The notes: generated from the letters alone by a model not told the origin. A stretch of 40,670 bases of DNA from Elusimicrobiota bacterium (GCA_016234805.1 JACRNU010000094.1:1-40670), one strand, 5' to 3'; counted from the stretch's first letter, positions 14,050 to 24,609 are shown. Made by a program: numbers and translations.

Positions 14050-15449
14050 GTCGCGGTCCTCCTCCGGACCTTGAGCGTCAGGCCGTCGACGCTCTCCACC
14101 ATGACCTCGGCGCCGTCGGGGAGATCCCCCTCCAGGCTGACAGCGCCCCAAAGCTCGCCGTGCCAGAAGACCTGTCCCCGCGGAATTAAGGGGCCGCGGG
14201 CCACTGCGGTCTCACCCTTGACGTCCTCGAGCCCGATCTCGTTCCTGCGCGACAGCGCGCTCTTGCTCACGTACAGCAGGCCCGCGAAGATCGCCAGGAG
14301 CGTCACCAGGCTGCTCGCCACCGCGGGGTAGGAGACGGCGATGCCGCCCCCCGCGTCCTTGAACAGCATCATGGAGCCGAACAGCACGGACGCGGCGCCG
14401 CTGAGCGCGAGCAGGCCGAAGCTCGTGATCTTGAGCTCCAGGAGAAGGAAGAGCATCCCGAGCAGGATGAGGAGCACCCCGGCGTAGCTCGCCGACAGGG
14501 TCTGGAAGGAGTAGAACGCCAGGACGAGCGACACCGCGCCGACCACTCCCGGAAGGATGAGCCCGGGGCTGTAGAGCTCGATGAGGATCCCCGCCCCGCC
14601 GAGGCTCATCAGGAGCATGGCGACGTTGGGGTCGCAGACAGCGGCCAGCAGGCGCTGGCGCAGGCTCATGGGCAGGCGCTCGACGCTCGCCCCGGCGGTC
14701 CTCAGGGGCTCGGGGAAGTCCGCGAGTTTGCGGCCGTCCACCGCTTTGAGGAGTTCGTCGAGGCTCGCGGCCTCGAGGTCCACGATGTTCTGCCGTACCG
14801 CGAGCCCCGAGATGATGGAGGTGCTCCGGGACACCATCTCGGCCGCGAGCGCGGCGTTCCTGCCGCGGCGGGTAGCGATGGCCTGCAGGTAGGCGCCGAA
14901 GTCGTGGGCGAGCTTGGCTTCCATGACGCTCTCACCCGAAGGAGAGCCCTTTAGGGCGCCCTTGGCGCCGGCCTTCCCCTCGCCCTTCTCCGCGTTCTTG
15001 GCTTTGTCCTTGCCGAAATCCGGCGTCTCGATGCCGCCGCCAAGCGCGACCGGGTGCGCGGCTCCGATGTTGGTGCCGGGCGCCATGGCGGCCACGTGCG
15101 CGGCCATGGTGATGAAGACCCCGGCCGAGGCCGCCCGCGCGCCCGCCGGAGAGACGTAAACGATGACCGGGACCTCGGAGCCCAGGATGGCCTTGACGAT
15201 CTCGCGCATGGGCAGGTCCAGCCCGCCCGGGGTGTCGAGCTCGATGACCACCGCGTCGAAGGTCTCCGCCGCGGCCTTATCCAGCGCGGACTTCATGAAC
15301 TCGGCCGCGACCGGGGTGATGATGCCGGAGAAGGACGCGGCCAAGACGCGGGGCTGGGGCCGCGTCTTGCCGGCCTCGGCCGGAGCCAGGGCCCCGGCAG
15401 CGGCCAGCGCTGCGGACAATACGAGCGCGGCCCGCCGCGAGGTCCTCAC
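14046..15449 (-). CDS. NfeD-type ClpP-class serine protease, membrane-bound
   Basis: A 467-residue protein of the long NfeD (NfeD1b) class. A signal peptide (residues 1-27, ending AEAGKT) leads to a ClpP-like protease domain with VIELDTPGGLD and GARAASAG, in which S108 is the likely nucleophile. A Lys/Gly/Ala-rich insertion sits at about 150-180. Four to six membrane helices follow at about 270-400 and a C-terminal OB-fold-like NfeD domain at about 405-467 (GETAVARGPLIPRGQVF, HGELWGAV). Such proteins often pair with SPFH/stomatin genes; none is in the window. The GTG start overlaps the lepB stop (GTGA). Confidence 0.85.
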   Translation of the reverse strand: MRTSRRAALVLSAALAAAGALAPAEAGKTRPQPRVLAASFSGIITPVAAEFMKSALDKAAAETFDAVVIELDTPGGLDLPMREIVKAILGSEVPVIVYVSPAGARAASAGVFITMAAHVAAMAPGTNIGAAHPVALGGGIETPDFGKDKAKNAEKGEGKAGAKGALKGSPSGESVMEAKLAHDFGAYLQAIATRRGRNAALAAEMVSRSTSIISGLAVRQNIVDLEAASLDELLKAVDGRKLADFPEPLRTAGASVERLPMSLRQRLLAAVCDPNVAMLLMSLGGAGILIELYSPGLILPGVVGAVSLVLAFYSFQTLSASYAGVLLILLGMLFLLLELKITSFGLLALSGAASVLFGSMMLFKDAGGGIAVSYPAVASSLVTLLAIFAGLLYVSKSALSRRNEIGLEDVKGETAVARGPLIPRGQVFWHGELWGAVSLEGDLPDGAEVMVESVDGLTLKVRRRTAT

Positions 15450-16456
15450 CGGACCACCCCCATCCGAGAGGGCGGCCAGTAGATGAGCCACGCCTTGCCC
15501 TTGAGGTACTTCGTCTCCACGGGCCCCCAGTAGCGGGAGTCGCACGAGTGGTCGCGGTTGTCGCCCATCATCATATAGGCTCCTTGAGGCACGGTGACCG
15601 GGCCGAACTGGTCCTTCATCACGCCCTCGAGAGCGCGGTCGAGGTCGTGGGTCTGCCAGAGCTCCTGGTAGCGCTCCGCCCCCAGGGCGTCGGCGTTCAT
15701 GGCCTTGGGCTGGCGATAGGGGTCGCGCTCGACCGGGTCCATGTTCACATGAGGCTCCACCGGGAACTGGCCGTTGACCTTGAGCACCCCGTTGATGACT
15801 TCCACCTTGTCGCCGGGAAGGGCGATGACCCTCTTGATGAAGTCCTTGCCGTATTGGATCGACCCGCAGTGCAGCTTTCTCGGGTCCTCGGACGGGAACC
15901 GGAATACCAGGACGTCCCCGCGAGAAACCTTGCGCAGGGCCAGCACCCGCTTGCCCGTGAACGGGACGCGCAGGCCGTAGATGAACTTATTGACGAAGAG
16001 GTGGTCGCCCTCCATGAAAGTCTTGCGCATCGAGCCGGAGGGGATCTTGAAGGCCTGGACCACGAAGTACATGAGGACCGAGGCCAGGATGACGGCAGAG
16101 AAAACGGTCTCGGACCACTCCCAATCCTCCTCCAGGTAGTAGCCGCGCTTCTCCGCGCTGTTCCCGGACATATAGCCGCGCCAGAAACCCAGGGCCCCGA
16201 AGATGACGCCGGCCAGCAGGCTGGGGTAGAACTCGGCCGCGAGCAGGGAGTGCGCCGCGGCCCCGATGCGGGGCGCGCGGCCCTCCATGGACATGGCCAG
16301 CACGAGCACGATGGAGAAGGCCGACAGGCCGAAGAACAGCCCGTGCCACAGGCCGCACTTGAGCGGGGTGTTGACCGCGCCGTTGCCCTTCCACCTCCGC
16401 GAGAGCCACGCGTAGGCCCCCATGGCCAATCCGATCCAGAACAGGCGCGTTTCCAT
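15446..16456 (-). CDS. lepB: Signal peptidase I with extended multi-pass N-terminus
   Basis: A 336-residue type I signal peptidase that cleaves Sec and Tat signal peptides at the outer face of the membrane. Catalytic Ser142 is in KIPSGSMRKTF and catalytic Lys208 in YGKDFIKRVIALPGDKV. The late boxes GDNRDHSCDSRYWGPV are intact. The first 135 residues contain four or so hydrophobic segments before the catalytic domain, where most family members have one or two. The gene begins 3 bases after the lepA stop, an arrangement (lepA-lepB) conserved in many bacteria. Confidence 0.93.
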   Translation of the reverse strand: METRLFWIGLAMGAYAWLSRRWKGNGAVNTPLKCGLWHGLFFGLSAFSIVLVLAMSMEGRAPRIGAAAHSLLAAEFYPSLLAGVIFGALGFWRGYMSGNSAEKRGYYLEEDWEWSETVFSAVILASVLMYFVVQAFKIPSGSMRKTFMEGDHLFVNKFIYGLRVPFTGKRVLALRKVSRGDVLVFRFPSEDPRKLHCGSIQYGKDFIKRVIALPGDKVEVINGVLKVNGQFPVEPHVNMDPVERDPYRQPKAMNADALGAERYQELWQTHDLDRALEGVMKDQFGPVTVPQGAYMMMGDNRDHSCDSRYWGPVETKYLKGKAWLIYWPPSRMGVVR

Positions 16457-16459
16457 TTA

Positions 16460-18247
<1,788 letters not shown>

Positions 18248-18254
18248 GCAGGGG

Positions 18255-20000
18255 TTACGGGGTCCTGTCCTGGCTGATGCCGGCCTGGTCGCGCAGGAGG
18301 CGCCGGATCTCGTCTGAGTCCGAGCAGCTCAGGGCCTGGCCCACGAGCTTGGCCATGGAGTCGTAGCGCAGGCCGCGGATGGTGGACTTGACGCGGAAGA
18401 ACATGCGCGGCGTGACGGAGAGCGAGTCCACGCCCATGCCCACGAGGAGCGGCACGGCCTGCCAATCCGAGGCCATCTCCCCGCAGACGCTCACGGGCCG
18501 ACCCTTCTTGCGCGCGGTCTGCACGATCTGGTCCATGAGGCGGACCACCGCGGGGTGGAAGGGATCGTAGAGGTGCGCGACGTGCTCGTTCATGCGGTCC
18601 ACGGCCAGGGTGTACTGGATGAGGTCGTTGGTGCCCACGGAGATGAAGTCGAGCAGGGGCAGGAACTGGTCGAGGATGATCGCGGCGGCCGGTATCTCGA
18701 TCATGGCCCCGAGCTGGACCTTCTCCGCGGTCTCGATGCCCTCGCCGTGGAGCTCGGCCAGGGAGAGGTTGATGAGCCGCCGCACGGAGTGCATCTCCCC
18801 CACCGAGGAGACCATGGGGATCATGACCCGGACGTTGCCCTTGGCCGACGCCCTCAGGATGGCCCGCAGCTGGATCTTGAAGAGGTCGAGGTGCCGCATG
18901 AAAAGGCGCACGCCGCGCAGGCCCATGAAGGGGTTGGCCTCGTTCTTGGGCGCGTCGATGCCCAGCTGGGCAAGGCGGTCGCCGCCGAGGTCCGCGGTGC
19001 GGATGACCACGGCCCGCGGGGCGAAGGCCTTGGCCGCGGCCGCATAGACCTTGACCTGCTCGTCCTCGGTCGGCGGGATCTGCCGGTTGAGGAAGAGGTA
19101 CTCGGTCCGCATGAGCCCGACGCCGTCCGATTGGAGGCTGATGGTTTGCTTGAACTCGTCGGGGGTGTCGAGGTTGGACAGCAGCTCGAAGACCTTGCCG
19201 TCGAGCGTCATCGTGGGCAGGCCCTTCAAGGCCCCGAGCGCCCGCTCCTCCTCCTGGCTCTTGAGCTGCGCCTGCTGGTACTTGTCGAGGGTCTCGTGCC
19301 CGGGGTTGATGATGACGAGGCCCTGCTCGCCGTCGAGGATGACGGTCTCGCCGGTCTTGACGCGGTGGCTGACGTCGGACAAGCCCACCACGGCCGGGAT
19401 CTCGAGGGTCTGGGCCAGGATCGCGGTGTGGCTCGTCTTGCCGCCAAGGTCGGTCGCGAAGCCCTGGACCCTGGTCTCCTGCAGGCCCAGGGTATCGGAC
19501 GGCAGGAGGTTGCGCGCGATGAGGATGCAGTCCTCCGTTATGTCCGCGAGGCTGCGCCGCGTCTGCTTGAGCAGGTGGGAGACGATCCTCTTGCCCACGT
19601 CGAAGAGGTCGTGGCGCCGCTCGCGGAAGAACTCGTCCTCCATCTTCTCGAACTGCTTGTTGACGGCCTCGAGCGACTCGGAGAGGGCGAACTCGGCGTT
19701 GACGCCCTCCTTGAGGATGCGGGCCGGGACGTCGTGGGTGATGAGGCTGTCGCGCAGGATGAGCCGGTGGGCGTCGATGAGGCGGGCGTGCTTCTTGCCC
19801 AGGACCCGCAGGACCTTGGCCTCGGCGAGGTCGAGGTCGCGCGCCGTGGCCTTCAGGGCCGACTTGAAGCGCTTGACCTCGGCGCGCAGGCGGTCGCTCG
19901 GGATCTCGATGCGGCTGATGACGATCTCCTCGTCCTCCAGGACATAGGCCTTGCCGATCGAGATGCCCGGGCTCGCCCCGACGCCCTTGATGACGATCAT
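18255..20000 (-). CDS. ptsI: PTS enzyme I (phosphoenolpyruvate-protein phosphotransferase)
   Basis: A 581-residue enzyme I that moves phosphate from PEP to HPr. The phosphorylated His191 is in GGKTSHTAILAQ. The PEP-binding C-terminal barrel shows MGLRGVRLFM, GAMIEIPAAA, SVGTNDLIQY and VCGEMASD. Length is normal. The ATG at 20000 (MIVIKGVGASPG) is preferred over an upstream TTG at 20009. The Shine-Dalgarno GGGGAGG for this ATG forms the 3' arm of a hairpin of the four-copy element, so initiation may be structurally gated. Confidence 0.96.
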   Translation of the reverse strand: MIVIKGVGASPGISIGKAYVLEDEEIVISRIEIPSDRLRAEVKRFKSALKATARDLDLAEAKVLRVLGKKHARLIDAHRLILRDSLITHDVPARILKEGVNAEFALSESLEAVNKQFEKMEDEFFRERRHDLFDVGKRIVSHLLKQTRRSLADITEDCILIARNLLPSDTLGLQETRVQGFATDLGGKTSHTAILAQTLEIPAVVGLSDVSHRVKTGETVILDGEQGLVIINPGHETLDKYQQAQLKSQEEERALGALKGLPTMTLDGKVFELLSNLDTPDEFKQTISLQSDGVGLMRTEYLFLNRQIPPTEDEQVKVYAAAAKAFAPRAVVIRTADLGGDRLAQLGIDAPKNEANPFMGLRGVRLFMRHLDLFKIQLRAILRASAKGNVRVMIPMVSSVGEMHSVRRLINLSLAELHGEGIETAEKVQLGAMIEIPAAAIILDQFLPLLDFISVGTNDLIQYTLAVDRMNEHVAHLYDPFHPAVVRLMDQIVQTARKKGRPVSVCGEMASDWQAVPLLVGMGVDSLSVTPRMFFRVKSTIRGLRYDSMAKLVGQALSCSDSDEIRRLLRDQAGISQDRTP

Positions 20001-20060
20001 CTGCCGCAAGCCTCCCCGACGGGGAGGCGCGCAGCTGTGGGGGCTGATCGCCGTTTTATC
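20001..20060 (-). repeat. Copy A of the SD-hairpin element, upstream of ptsI
   Basis: Read in transcript sense (minus strand), the 72-base ptsH-ptsI gap holds GATAAAACGG (20060-20051), then CCCCCAC (20043-20037), then the stem GCCTCCCC (20028-20021), loop GTC and GGGGAGGC (20017-20010). The stem is 8 perfect pairs, and its 3' arm is the ptsI Shine-Dalgarno, about 10 bases before the ATG. It has the same block order as the copies before hprK and serS. Confidence 0.75.
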
Positions 20061-20072
20061 AAGTCCGTTGCC

Positions 20073-20339
20073 TCACTCTTCATCGAACTTCCTCTGAAAC
20101 AGCCCCTCCAGCGCCTTGATCGCCTCGACCTCGTCCGGGCCCGTGGCCGTGATGGTCACCTTCGCCCCGTGCTCGGCCGCGAGCAGCATGATCCCCATGA
20201 CGCTCTTGCCGTTGACCTCCGTCTTTCCCTTGGAGACGACGATCTTGCTCTTGAAGCGGCTCGCCTCCTGCACGAACGCCGCCGCGGGCCTGGCGTGCAG
20301 ACCGAGCCGCGTGGTTACCGCGATCGTCTTGCTTACCAT
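20073..20339 (-). CDS. ptsH: HPr phosphocarrier protein
   Basis: An 88-residue HPr of standard length. The phosphoacceptor His15 is in GLHARPAA. Ser46, in the GKSVMGIM motif, is the site HPr kinase would phosphorylate. Both sites being present, with hprK encoded upstream in the same operon, supports dual control of PTS flux. The ATG overlaps the EIID stop by 7 bases. A longer open frame reading through from upstream is a shadow of EIID. Confidence 0.97.
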   Translation of the reverse strand: MVSKTIAVTTRLGLHARPAAAFVQEASRFKSKIVVSKGKTEVNGKSVMGIMLLAAEHGAKVTITATGPDEVEAIKALEGLFQRKFDEE

Positions 20340-21139
20340 CTCCACCCCGCCGCTGCCGCCACCGTTCCGATCAGCCACACCGCGCCATAGAGACGCCTCG
20401 AGCTGAGCCCGTACGCCCTGGCCGCCCAGCCTCCGCCCACCGCGGCCGCGACCACGACTCCGCGGACGAGGGAAGCCGAGGACATTATAGAGAATATCCC
20501 GATGCCGGCGCATCCCAGAGCCAGCCCCAGGCCCGCTCCGCGGGCAGCCCTGATGAGCTTCTGCCAGTGGAAACGCGCGAGTTCCTGGGCGAAGCGCTCC
20601 CCCCACCGATACCCGAGCCCCAGGCCCATCCAGCGAAGGGCCAGCACGGGCGCGCCATAGGCGAGGACGTAGCAGCCGGCAGCCGCGAGGACGACCGCCC
20701 CGGGTTGAGCTCCCAGAAAGATCCCGACCATGCCGCTCGCCACGGCCAGGGCCGCGCAGAAAGGCCTCCAGGCGCCCCAGAAGAAGGCGTCTCCGATGGC
20801 GGCCAGGGCTCCGGCCGCTGAGGTCTTGAGCGTCCTGAGCCTTCCCACGATCGCTGAACGGTCCTCGGGAGACGCCGCGGCAGCGGATTCCTCGAGGGAG
20901 CAGGCCATGCCCGCGACCAGCCCCGCCATGTAAGGCTGGGTGTTGAACTGCTCGCAGTTCCTTGCCAGGGCGGCCAGTTCCTCTTGCGGAGAGCCTCCAC
21001 AGCGCTCCCGGAGCCAGGGCTCCACGCAGAACCCGAACCCCAGGCCCTGCATGTTCTCGAAGCTCCACAGAGATTGGATGAAGAAGGAGCGCCAGAACAG
21101 CCTGGCCCTCATCGCAAACCCCATCCCCGTCTCGGTCAC
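20333..21139 (-). CDS. PTS mannose-family component IID
   Basis: A 268-residue integral membrane IID subunit that, with IIC, forms the sugar channel of mannose-family PTS. The N-terminal FWRSFFIQSLWSFENMQGLGF is characteristic of IID, and several helices fill the C-terminal half. The chosen GTG start overlaps the IIC stop (GTGA), the pattern seen for its neighbours. An ATG at 21124 is an alternative. The sugar cannot be read from the sequence. Confidence 0.88.
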   Translation of the reverse strand: MTETGMGFAMRARLFWRSFFIQSLWSFENMQGLGFGFCVEPWLRERCGGSPQEELAALARNCEQFNTQPYMAGLVAGMACSLEESAAAASPEDRSAIVGRLRTLKTSAAGALAAIGDAFFWGAWRPFCAALAVASGMVGIFLGAQPGAVVLAAAGCYVLAYGAPVLALRWMGLGLGYRWGERFAQELARFHWQKLIRAARGAGLGLALGCAGIGIFSIMSSASLVRGVVVAAAVGGGWAARAYGLSSRRLYGAVWLIGTVAAAAGWRW

Positions 21140-21753
21140 CGGCTTAACCTCAGGCTGTGCGCCAGCATGCCGGCGCCGAACCACGGCGCGATCAGGACCG
21201 CGGCCCACAGGCCGGACCCAAGCGGCGTTTCGGCCAGGACCTCCCAGGCCAGGGCGCCCAGGGGCTTCATCACGACCAGCGCGGCTGCCAGGAGAGCGAG
21301 GTTGGCGGCGAACTGCACGAAGAGCTCCCGGGCCACGAATCCGCCGAGCAGGACGGGTTCCCCGCGGCCGAGACGCGCCGCGATCTCGAGCGTCACCCGG
21401 CCGCGCCGGCGCCGCAGGGGAGAGTCCACCGCGCGCTCATGCAGCCAGCCGAGGAAGAGACCGGCCGGCACCGCGACCGGGATCGCGACCGCCCCGGGCC
21501 CGAGCGCCAGGAGCAGTCCCGCTCCCGCGGACACCGTGGCGTTGGCCGGGATGAGGCCGCCGATGGGGATCTTGTCATGGCTGAGGAGCTCCACGACCAG
21601 GCCGACGAACGCGCCGACCAGGGGGTTGCCCAGGGCCAGGCCCAGGAGCGGGCCGAGGACGATCGGCCGCGAGACCATGAGCTGGAACGCCAGGGTGGAA
21701 TCGAGCTCGGCTGCGGCCACGGCCCCCGCCGCCAGCATGAGCGCGCCCGTCAC
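21136..21753 (-). CDS. PTS mannose/sorbose-family component IIC
   Basis: A 205-residue membrane protein with about six hydrophobic segments. The phrases MVSRPIVLGPLLGLALGN and IGGLIPANATVSAGAG are typical of mannose/sorbose IIC, where substrate recognition lies. It is somewhat shorter than the usual 250-270 residues. The GTG start overlaps the IIB stop (GTGA). Confidence 0.87.
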   Translation of the reverse strand: MTGALMLAAGAVAAAELDSTLAFQLMVSRPIVLGPLLGLALGNPLVGAFVGLVVELLSHDKIPIGGLIPANATVSAGAGLLLALGPGAVAIPVAVPAGLFLGWLHERAVDSPLRRRRGRVTLEIAARLGRGEPVLLGGFVARELFVQFAANLALLAAALVVMKPLGALAWEVLAETPLGSGLWAAVLIAPWFGAGMLAHSLRLSR

Positions 21754-22235
21754 TTGCCGGCCCCCAGGAGCTTGAGGAGGTCCGAGGCGGGCTCGCCGGG
21801 CACGGCACGGCCCTCCAGGAGCACGCCGCGACGGCCGATCTCCTCCAGCGCCGAGCGGTCCTCATCGCTCAGGAAGATGGCCTTCCCGAGCTGGATCTTG
21901 CCCGCCGAGTAGTGCATCCCGCCCACGTTGACGGTCTTGACGCTCACCCCGCGGTCGAGGAGCCCGAGCAGAGGCCGCGGCCCAGGGACCAGCACCAGGA
22001 CCGCGTGGGGCTTGGCCGAGCAGGACGGGAGGTAGGCGGCCGCCTCCTCGAGGCGCAGGACCTTGAGCGCGACCTGGTCGGGCAGGGCGATCCTCATCAG
22101 CAGCGACTGGGTCTCGTCGTCGGCCGCGGCGTCGGAGACCACCACGACCTCCGCGGCCTTGAGGTGCGGTATCCACCCCTCCACGACCTGACCGTGCACC
22201 AGCCGGTCGTCAATGCGGAACAGGGAGATGGGCAT
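21750..22235 (-). CDS. PTS mannose-family component IIB
   Basis: A 161-residue cytoplasmic IIB. The opening MPISLFRIDDRLVHGQVVEGW carries the phosphorylated His14 in the family signature R-x-D-D-R-L-V-H-G-Q. It receives phosphate from IIA and passes it to the sugar entering through IIC/IID. Its ATG directly follows the IIA stop with no gap. Confidence 0.93.
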   Translation of the reverse strand: MPISLFRIDDRLVHGQVVEGWIPHLKAAEVVVVSDAAADDETQSLLMRIALPDQVALKVLRLEEAAAYLPSCSAKPHAVLVLVPGPRPLLGLLDRGVSVKTVNVGGMHYSAGKIQLGKAIFLSDEDRSALEEIGRRGVLLEGRAVPGEPASDLLKLLGAGK

Positions 22236-22649
22236 CTACCGCGACCTTGCCTTGACCAGCTGTTTGAAGTCGCAGACCGCGCCGCGGCCGTTCTTCAGGA
22301 TCTTCTCAAGCAGTTCCGTCAGGGTCATGTCCCCGCGATGGTTGAAGGCGGTCACGAGCATGGCGAGGTTGACCCCGCTGACGAGCTCCGCCCCGGGCCG
22401 GTCCTTCACGGCCGGGAAGGCCAGATTGACCGGCGTGCCCGCCTGCATGTCGGTGAACACGACGAGGCCGTCCGGGCCGGAGAGGGACTCGATCGTCTTC
22501 TCCAGCCGGCCGCGCATCTCGGCCAGGCTCTGCCGGGCCGAGACCGAGACCGCCCTGACCCCGGACGCCTGCCGGCCCACGATGGCCTCGGCGGCCTCCA
22601 CGAGGTAGGCGCCGAACTCGCCGTGCGTGACGACGATGAAATTAATCAA
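22236..22649 (-). CDS. PTS mannose-family component IIA
   Basis: A 137-residue IIA. MINFIVVTHGEFG carries the phosphoacceptor His9, and VVFTDMQAGTPVNLA is the second family hallmark. The start is a TTG at 22649 with a GGGAGGG Shine-Dalgarno (22665-22659) 9 bases upstream. That sequence is itself the 3' arm of a hairpin (copy D). An upstream in-frame extension to 22682 lies inside the hairpin region and is rejected. Confidence 0.9.
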   Translation of the reverse strand: MINFIVVTHGEFGAYLVEAAEAIVGRQASGVRAVSVSARQSLAEMRGRLEKTIESLSGPDGLVVFTDMQAGTPVNLAFPAVKDRPGAELVSGVNLAMLVTAFNHRGDMTLTELLEKILKNGRGAVCDFKQLVKARSR

Positions 22650-22716
22650 TGCTCGCAACCCTCCCAAAGGGGTAGGGGGCAAAGCGAAGCCGTGGCGCTT
22701 GTCTGGTTCCGTTCAT
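22650..22716 (-). repeat. Copy D (diverged) of the SD-hairpin element, upstream of EIIA
   Basis: In transcript sense it begins with ATGAACGG (22716-22709), which overlaps the rapZ stop. A C-rich stretch and a bulged hairpin follow: CCCCTACCCC, loop TTT, then GGGAGGG (22665-22659). The 3' arm is the Shine-Dalgarno for the TTG start at 22649. The stem is interrupted by a two-base bulge, so this copy is weaker than A, B and C, but the position and block order agree. Confidence 0.5.
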
Positions 22717-23597
22717 CCGGCTCTATGAATGTCCCTGTGGAACTCCTGGACAGGGTGGCCGCTGCGCGCGAGCATCCGGGCCAGGTGGTTGGTGACGAAG
22801 ACGCTCCGGTGCCTGCCGCCCGTGCAGCCCACGGCGATGGTCAGGTAGGACTTCCCCTCGCGCACGTAGTACGGCAGGAGCCTGAGGATAAACTCGAGAT
22901 AGTCGTCGAGGAACTTGCGGGCGTTGGAGTCCGCGACGATGAACTTCTGGACCGCCGGATAGAGCCCGGTGAGCTTCTTGAGCCGGGGCTCATAGTTGGG
23001 GTTGGGGAGGAACCGCACGTCCATGACGATGTCCGCGTCCATGGGAAGGCCGTACTTGTAGCCGAAGGAGACCACGGAGAGCGTCATCTCCTTGGTGCGA
23101 GTCAACTGGAGGGTCTCCGAGAGCTTCTCCTTGAGCTCGCCGAGCGTCATGGCCGAGGTGTCGATGACCTTGTCGGCCAGGGCCTTGACCGGCACGAGCC
23201 TGCGGCGCTCCTCGCGGATGGAGTCCGAAAGCTTGCGCCCCAGGGGGTGGCGGTGCCGCGTCTCCGAGAATCGCTGGATGACGGCCGCGTCCGAGGCGTC
23301 GAGAAAGAGGATGCGCGGCTCGATGCCCTTGGCCTTCAGGCTCTTGAGCACCCCGGGCAGGCCGTCGAGCCACCTGCCCTCCCGGATGTCCATGCCCAGG
23401 GCCACCTGCCTGAGGCCTCGGGAACGGCATACATGGTCCGCGAACTGGTCCAGGAGCGAGATCGGGAGGTTGTCCACGCAGGAGAACCCGAGATCCTCGA
23501 AGGCCTTGAGGGCCTGGCTCTTGCCGGCTCCCGACACTCCCGTGACGATGAAGAACTTGGTCTTCCGGTCCCGGCGTCCGCCCTTGGAGGGACTCAT
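22713..23597 (-). CDS. rapZ: RapZ-family RNase adapter / nucleotide-binding protein
   Basis: A 294-residue protein. The N-terminal P-loop is GVSGAGKS (20-27) followed by ALKAFEDLGFSCVDNLP. The C-terminal domain has SFGYKYGLPMDADIVMDVRFLPNPNY and GCTGGRHRSV, both diagnostic of RapZ (YvcJ). In E. coli RapZ binds sRNAs and controls glucosamine-6-phosphate synthase; in Gram-positives YvcJ hydrolyses nucleotides. Its ATG overlaps the hprK stop. The hpf-hprK-rapZ-EIIA order resembles PTS-related clusters of proteobacteria. Confidence 0.95.
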   Translation of the reverse strand: MSPSKGGRRDRKTKFFIVTGVSGAGKSQALKAFEDLGFSCVDNLPISLLDQFADHVCRSRGLRQVALGMDIREGRWLDGLPGVLKSLKAKGIEPRILFLDASDAAVIQRFSETRHRHPLGRKLSDSIREERRRLVPVKALADKVIDTSAMTLGELKEKLSETLQLTRTKEMTLSVVSFGYKYGLPMDADIVMDVRFLPNPNYEPRLKKLTGLYPAVQKFIVADSNARKFLDDYLEFILRLLPYYVREGKSYLTIAVGCTGGRHRSVFVTNHLARMLARSGHPVQEFHRDIHRAG

Positions 23598-24550
23598 GGG
23601 GCCGGCTTCTTTCCCCCGGGAGCGGACCGCATCCTCTCGATGAGCTTCCGGTTGAAGGTTTCGGCGGAGAAGTACCCCTGGCCGCGCAGGCGCTGGTTGA
23701 GCGCCGCCACCTCGATGAGGATGGCCAGGTTCCGGCCCGGGCTGACCGCGATCTTGATCTCCGGGATGCGCACGCCCACGATCATGGTGCTGCGCGTCTC
23801 AAGACCCGACCGGTCGTATTTCCCCTGGGCCGCCCAAGGCTCGAGGTGCACCGCCAGCTCGACCGGCGCGTGGTCGAGGATGGCGCCCACGCCGAAGAGG
23901 AGCTTGACGTCGATGATGCCAAGGCCGCGGACCTCGATGTAGTGCCTCAGCGGCTCCGGGCAGATGCCCAGCAGTCCGCCTCCGCGGCGGTGCTGCACCT
24001 CGATGGCGTCATCGGCTACGAGGATGTGCCCGCGCTTCAAGAGCTCGAGCGCGCACTCCGACTTGCCGATGCCGGCCTCGCCCTGGATGAGCACGCCGAG
24101 CCCGTACACCTCGACGAGAACGCCATGGACGACCGTCTTGGGGGAGAGCCGGTTCTCCAGGAAGGCGCTCAAGCCCCCGACCAGGACCGCGGTATCGAGG
24201 CGAGAGCGCAGCAGCGGCACGCCTTTCTTGCGGCACGCCTGCACCAGGACCGGCGGGGCCTGCAGGTTGTGCGTCAGGATCAGGCACGGCAGGGCCGGGA
24301 AGGAAAGCATGGCGTCGAGCGATCTCTGCAGCGGCTTCTGCGGGGCCTTCATGCAGAAGCACTGCTCCCCGTTGCCGATGATCTGGATGCGCTCGGGCCG
24401 GAAATGGTCCAGGCAGCCGTTGAGGGCCAGGCCGGGCCGGTTGAGGTCAGGACCCAGGATCTTGCGGCCGAGGGACTTCTCTCCCGCGATGAGCTCGAGT
24501 TCCAGGTCCTCTTTCTGCTCCTTCAGCAGTTCGCCGATTGTGATGTTCAT
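23594..24550 (-). CDS. hprK: HPr kinase/phosphorylase
   Basis: A 318-residue bifunctional enzyme that phosphorylates HPr on Ser46 and removes that phosphate. The conserved His142 stands in VVHGVLVEVYG, Walker A is GEAGIGKS (157-164), and the HprK signature EVRGLGIIDV is at 206-215. The N-terminal domain (1-130) is of normal length. The ATG is preceded by a GGGGAGG Shine-Dalgarno that forms the 3' arm of a perfect 12-pair hairpin (copy B). Confidence 0.96.
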   Translation of the reverse strand: MNITIGELLKEQKEDLELELIAGEKSLGRKILGPDLNRPGLALNGCLDHFRPERIQIIGNGEQCFCMKAPQKPLQRSLDAMLSFPALPCLILTHNLQAPPVLVQACRKKGVPLLRSRLDTAVLVGGLSAFLENRLSPKTVVHGVLVEVYGLGVLIQGEAGIGKSECALELLKRGHILVADDAIEVQHRRGGGLLGICPEPLRHYIEVRGLGIIDVKLLFGVGAILDHAPVELAVHLEPWAAQGKYDRSGLETRSTMIVGVRIPEIKIAVSPGRNLAILIEVAALNQRLRGQGYFSAETFNRKLIERMRSAPGGKKPAP

Positions 24551-24609
24551 GTGTCACTTGCCTCCCCCGCGGGGAGGCAAGTCGTGGTGGGGGGCCAATC
24601 CGTCTTCAT
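24551..24609 (-). repeat. Copy B of the SD-hairpin element, upstream of hprK
   Basis: In transcript sense: ATGAAGACGG (24609-24600), CCCCCCAC (24594-24587), then ACTTGCCTCCCC (24582-24571), loop GCG and GGGGAGGCAAGT (24567-24556). This is a perfect 12-pair stem. Six further bases (ending gacac) lead to the hprK ATG at 24550. The stem sequence is identical to copy C upstream of serS, 9.5 kb away. It occupies almost all of the 71-base hpf-hprK gap. Confidence 0.8.

Noticed and set aside
22716..22740. A separate small gene between rapZ and EIIA
   Set aside because: The gap is filled by the diverged SD-hairpin copy and has no coding signal.
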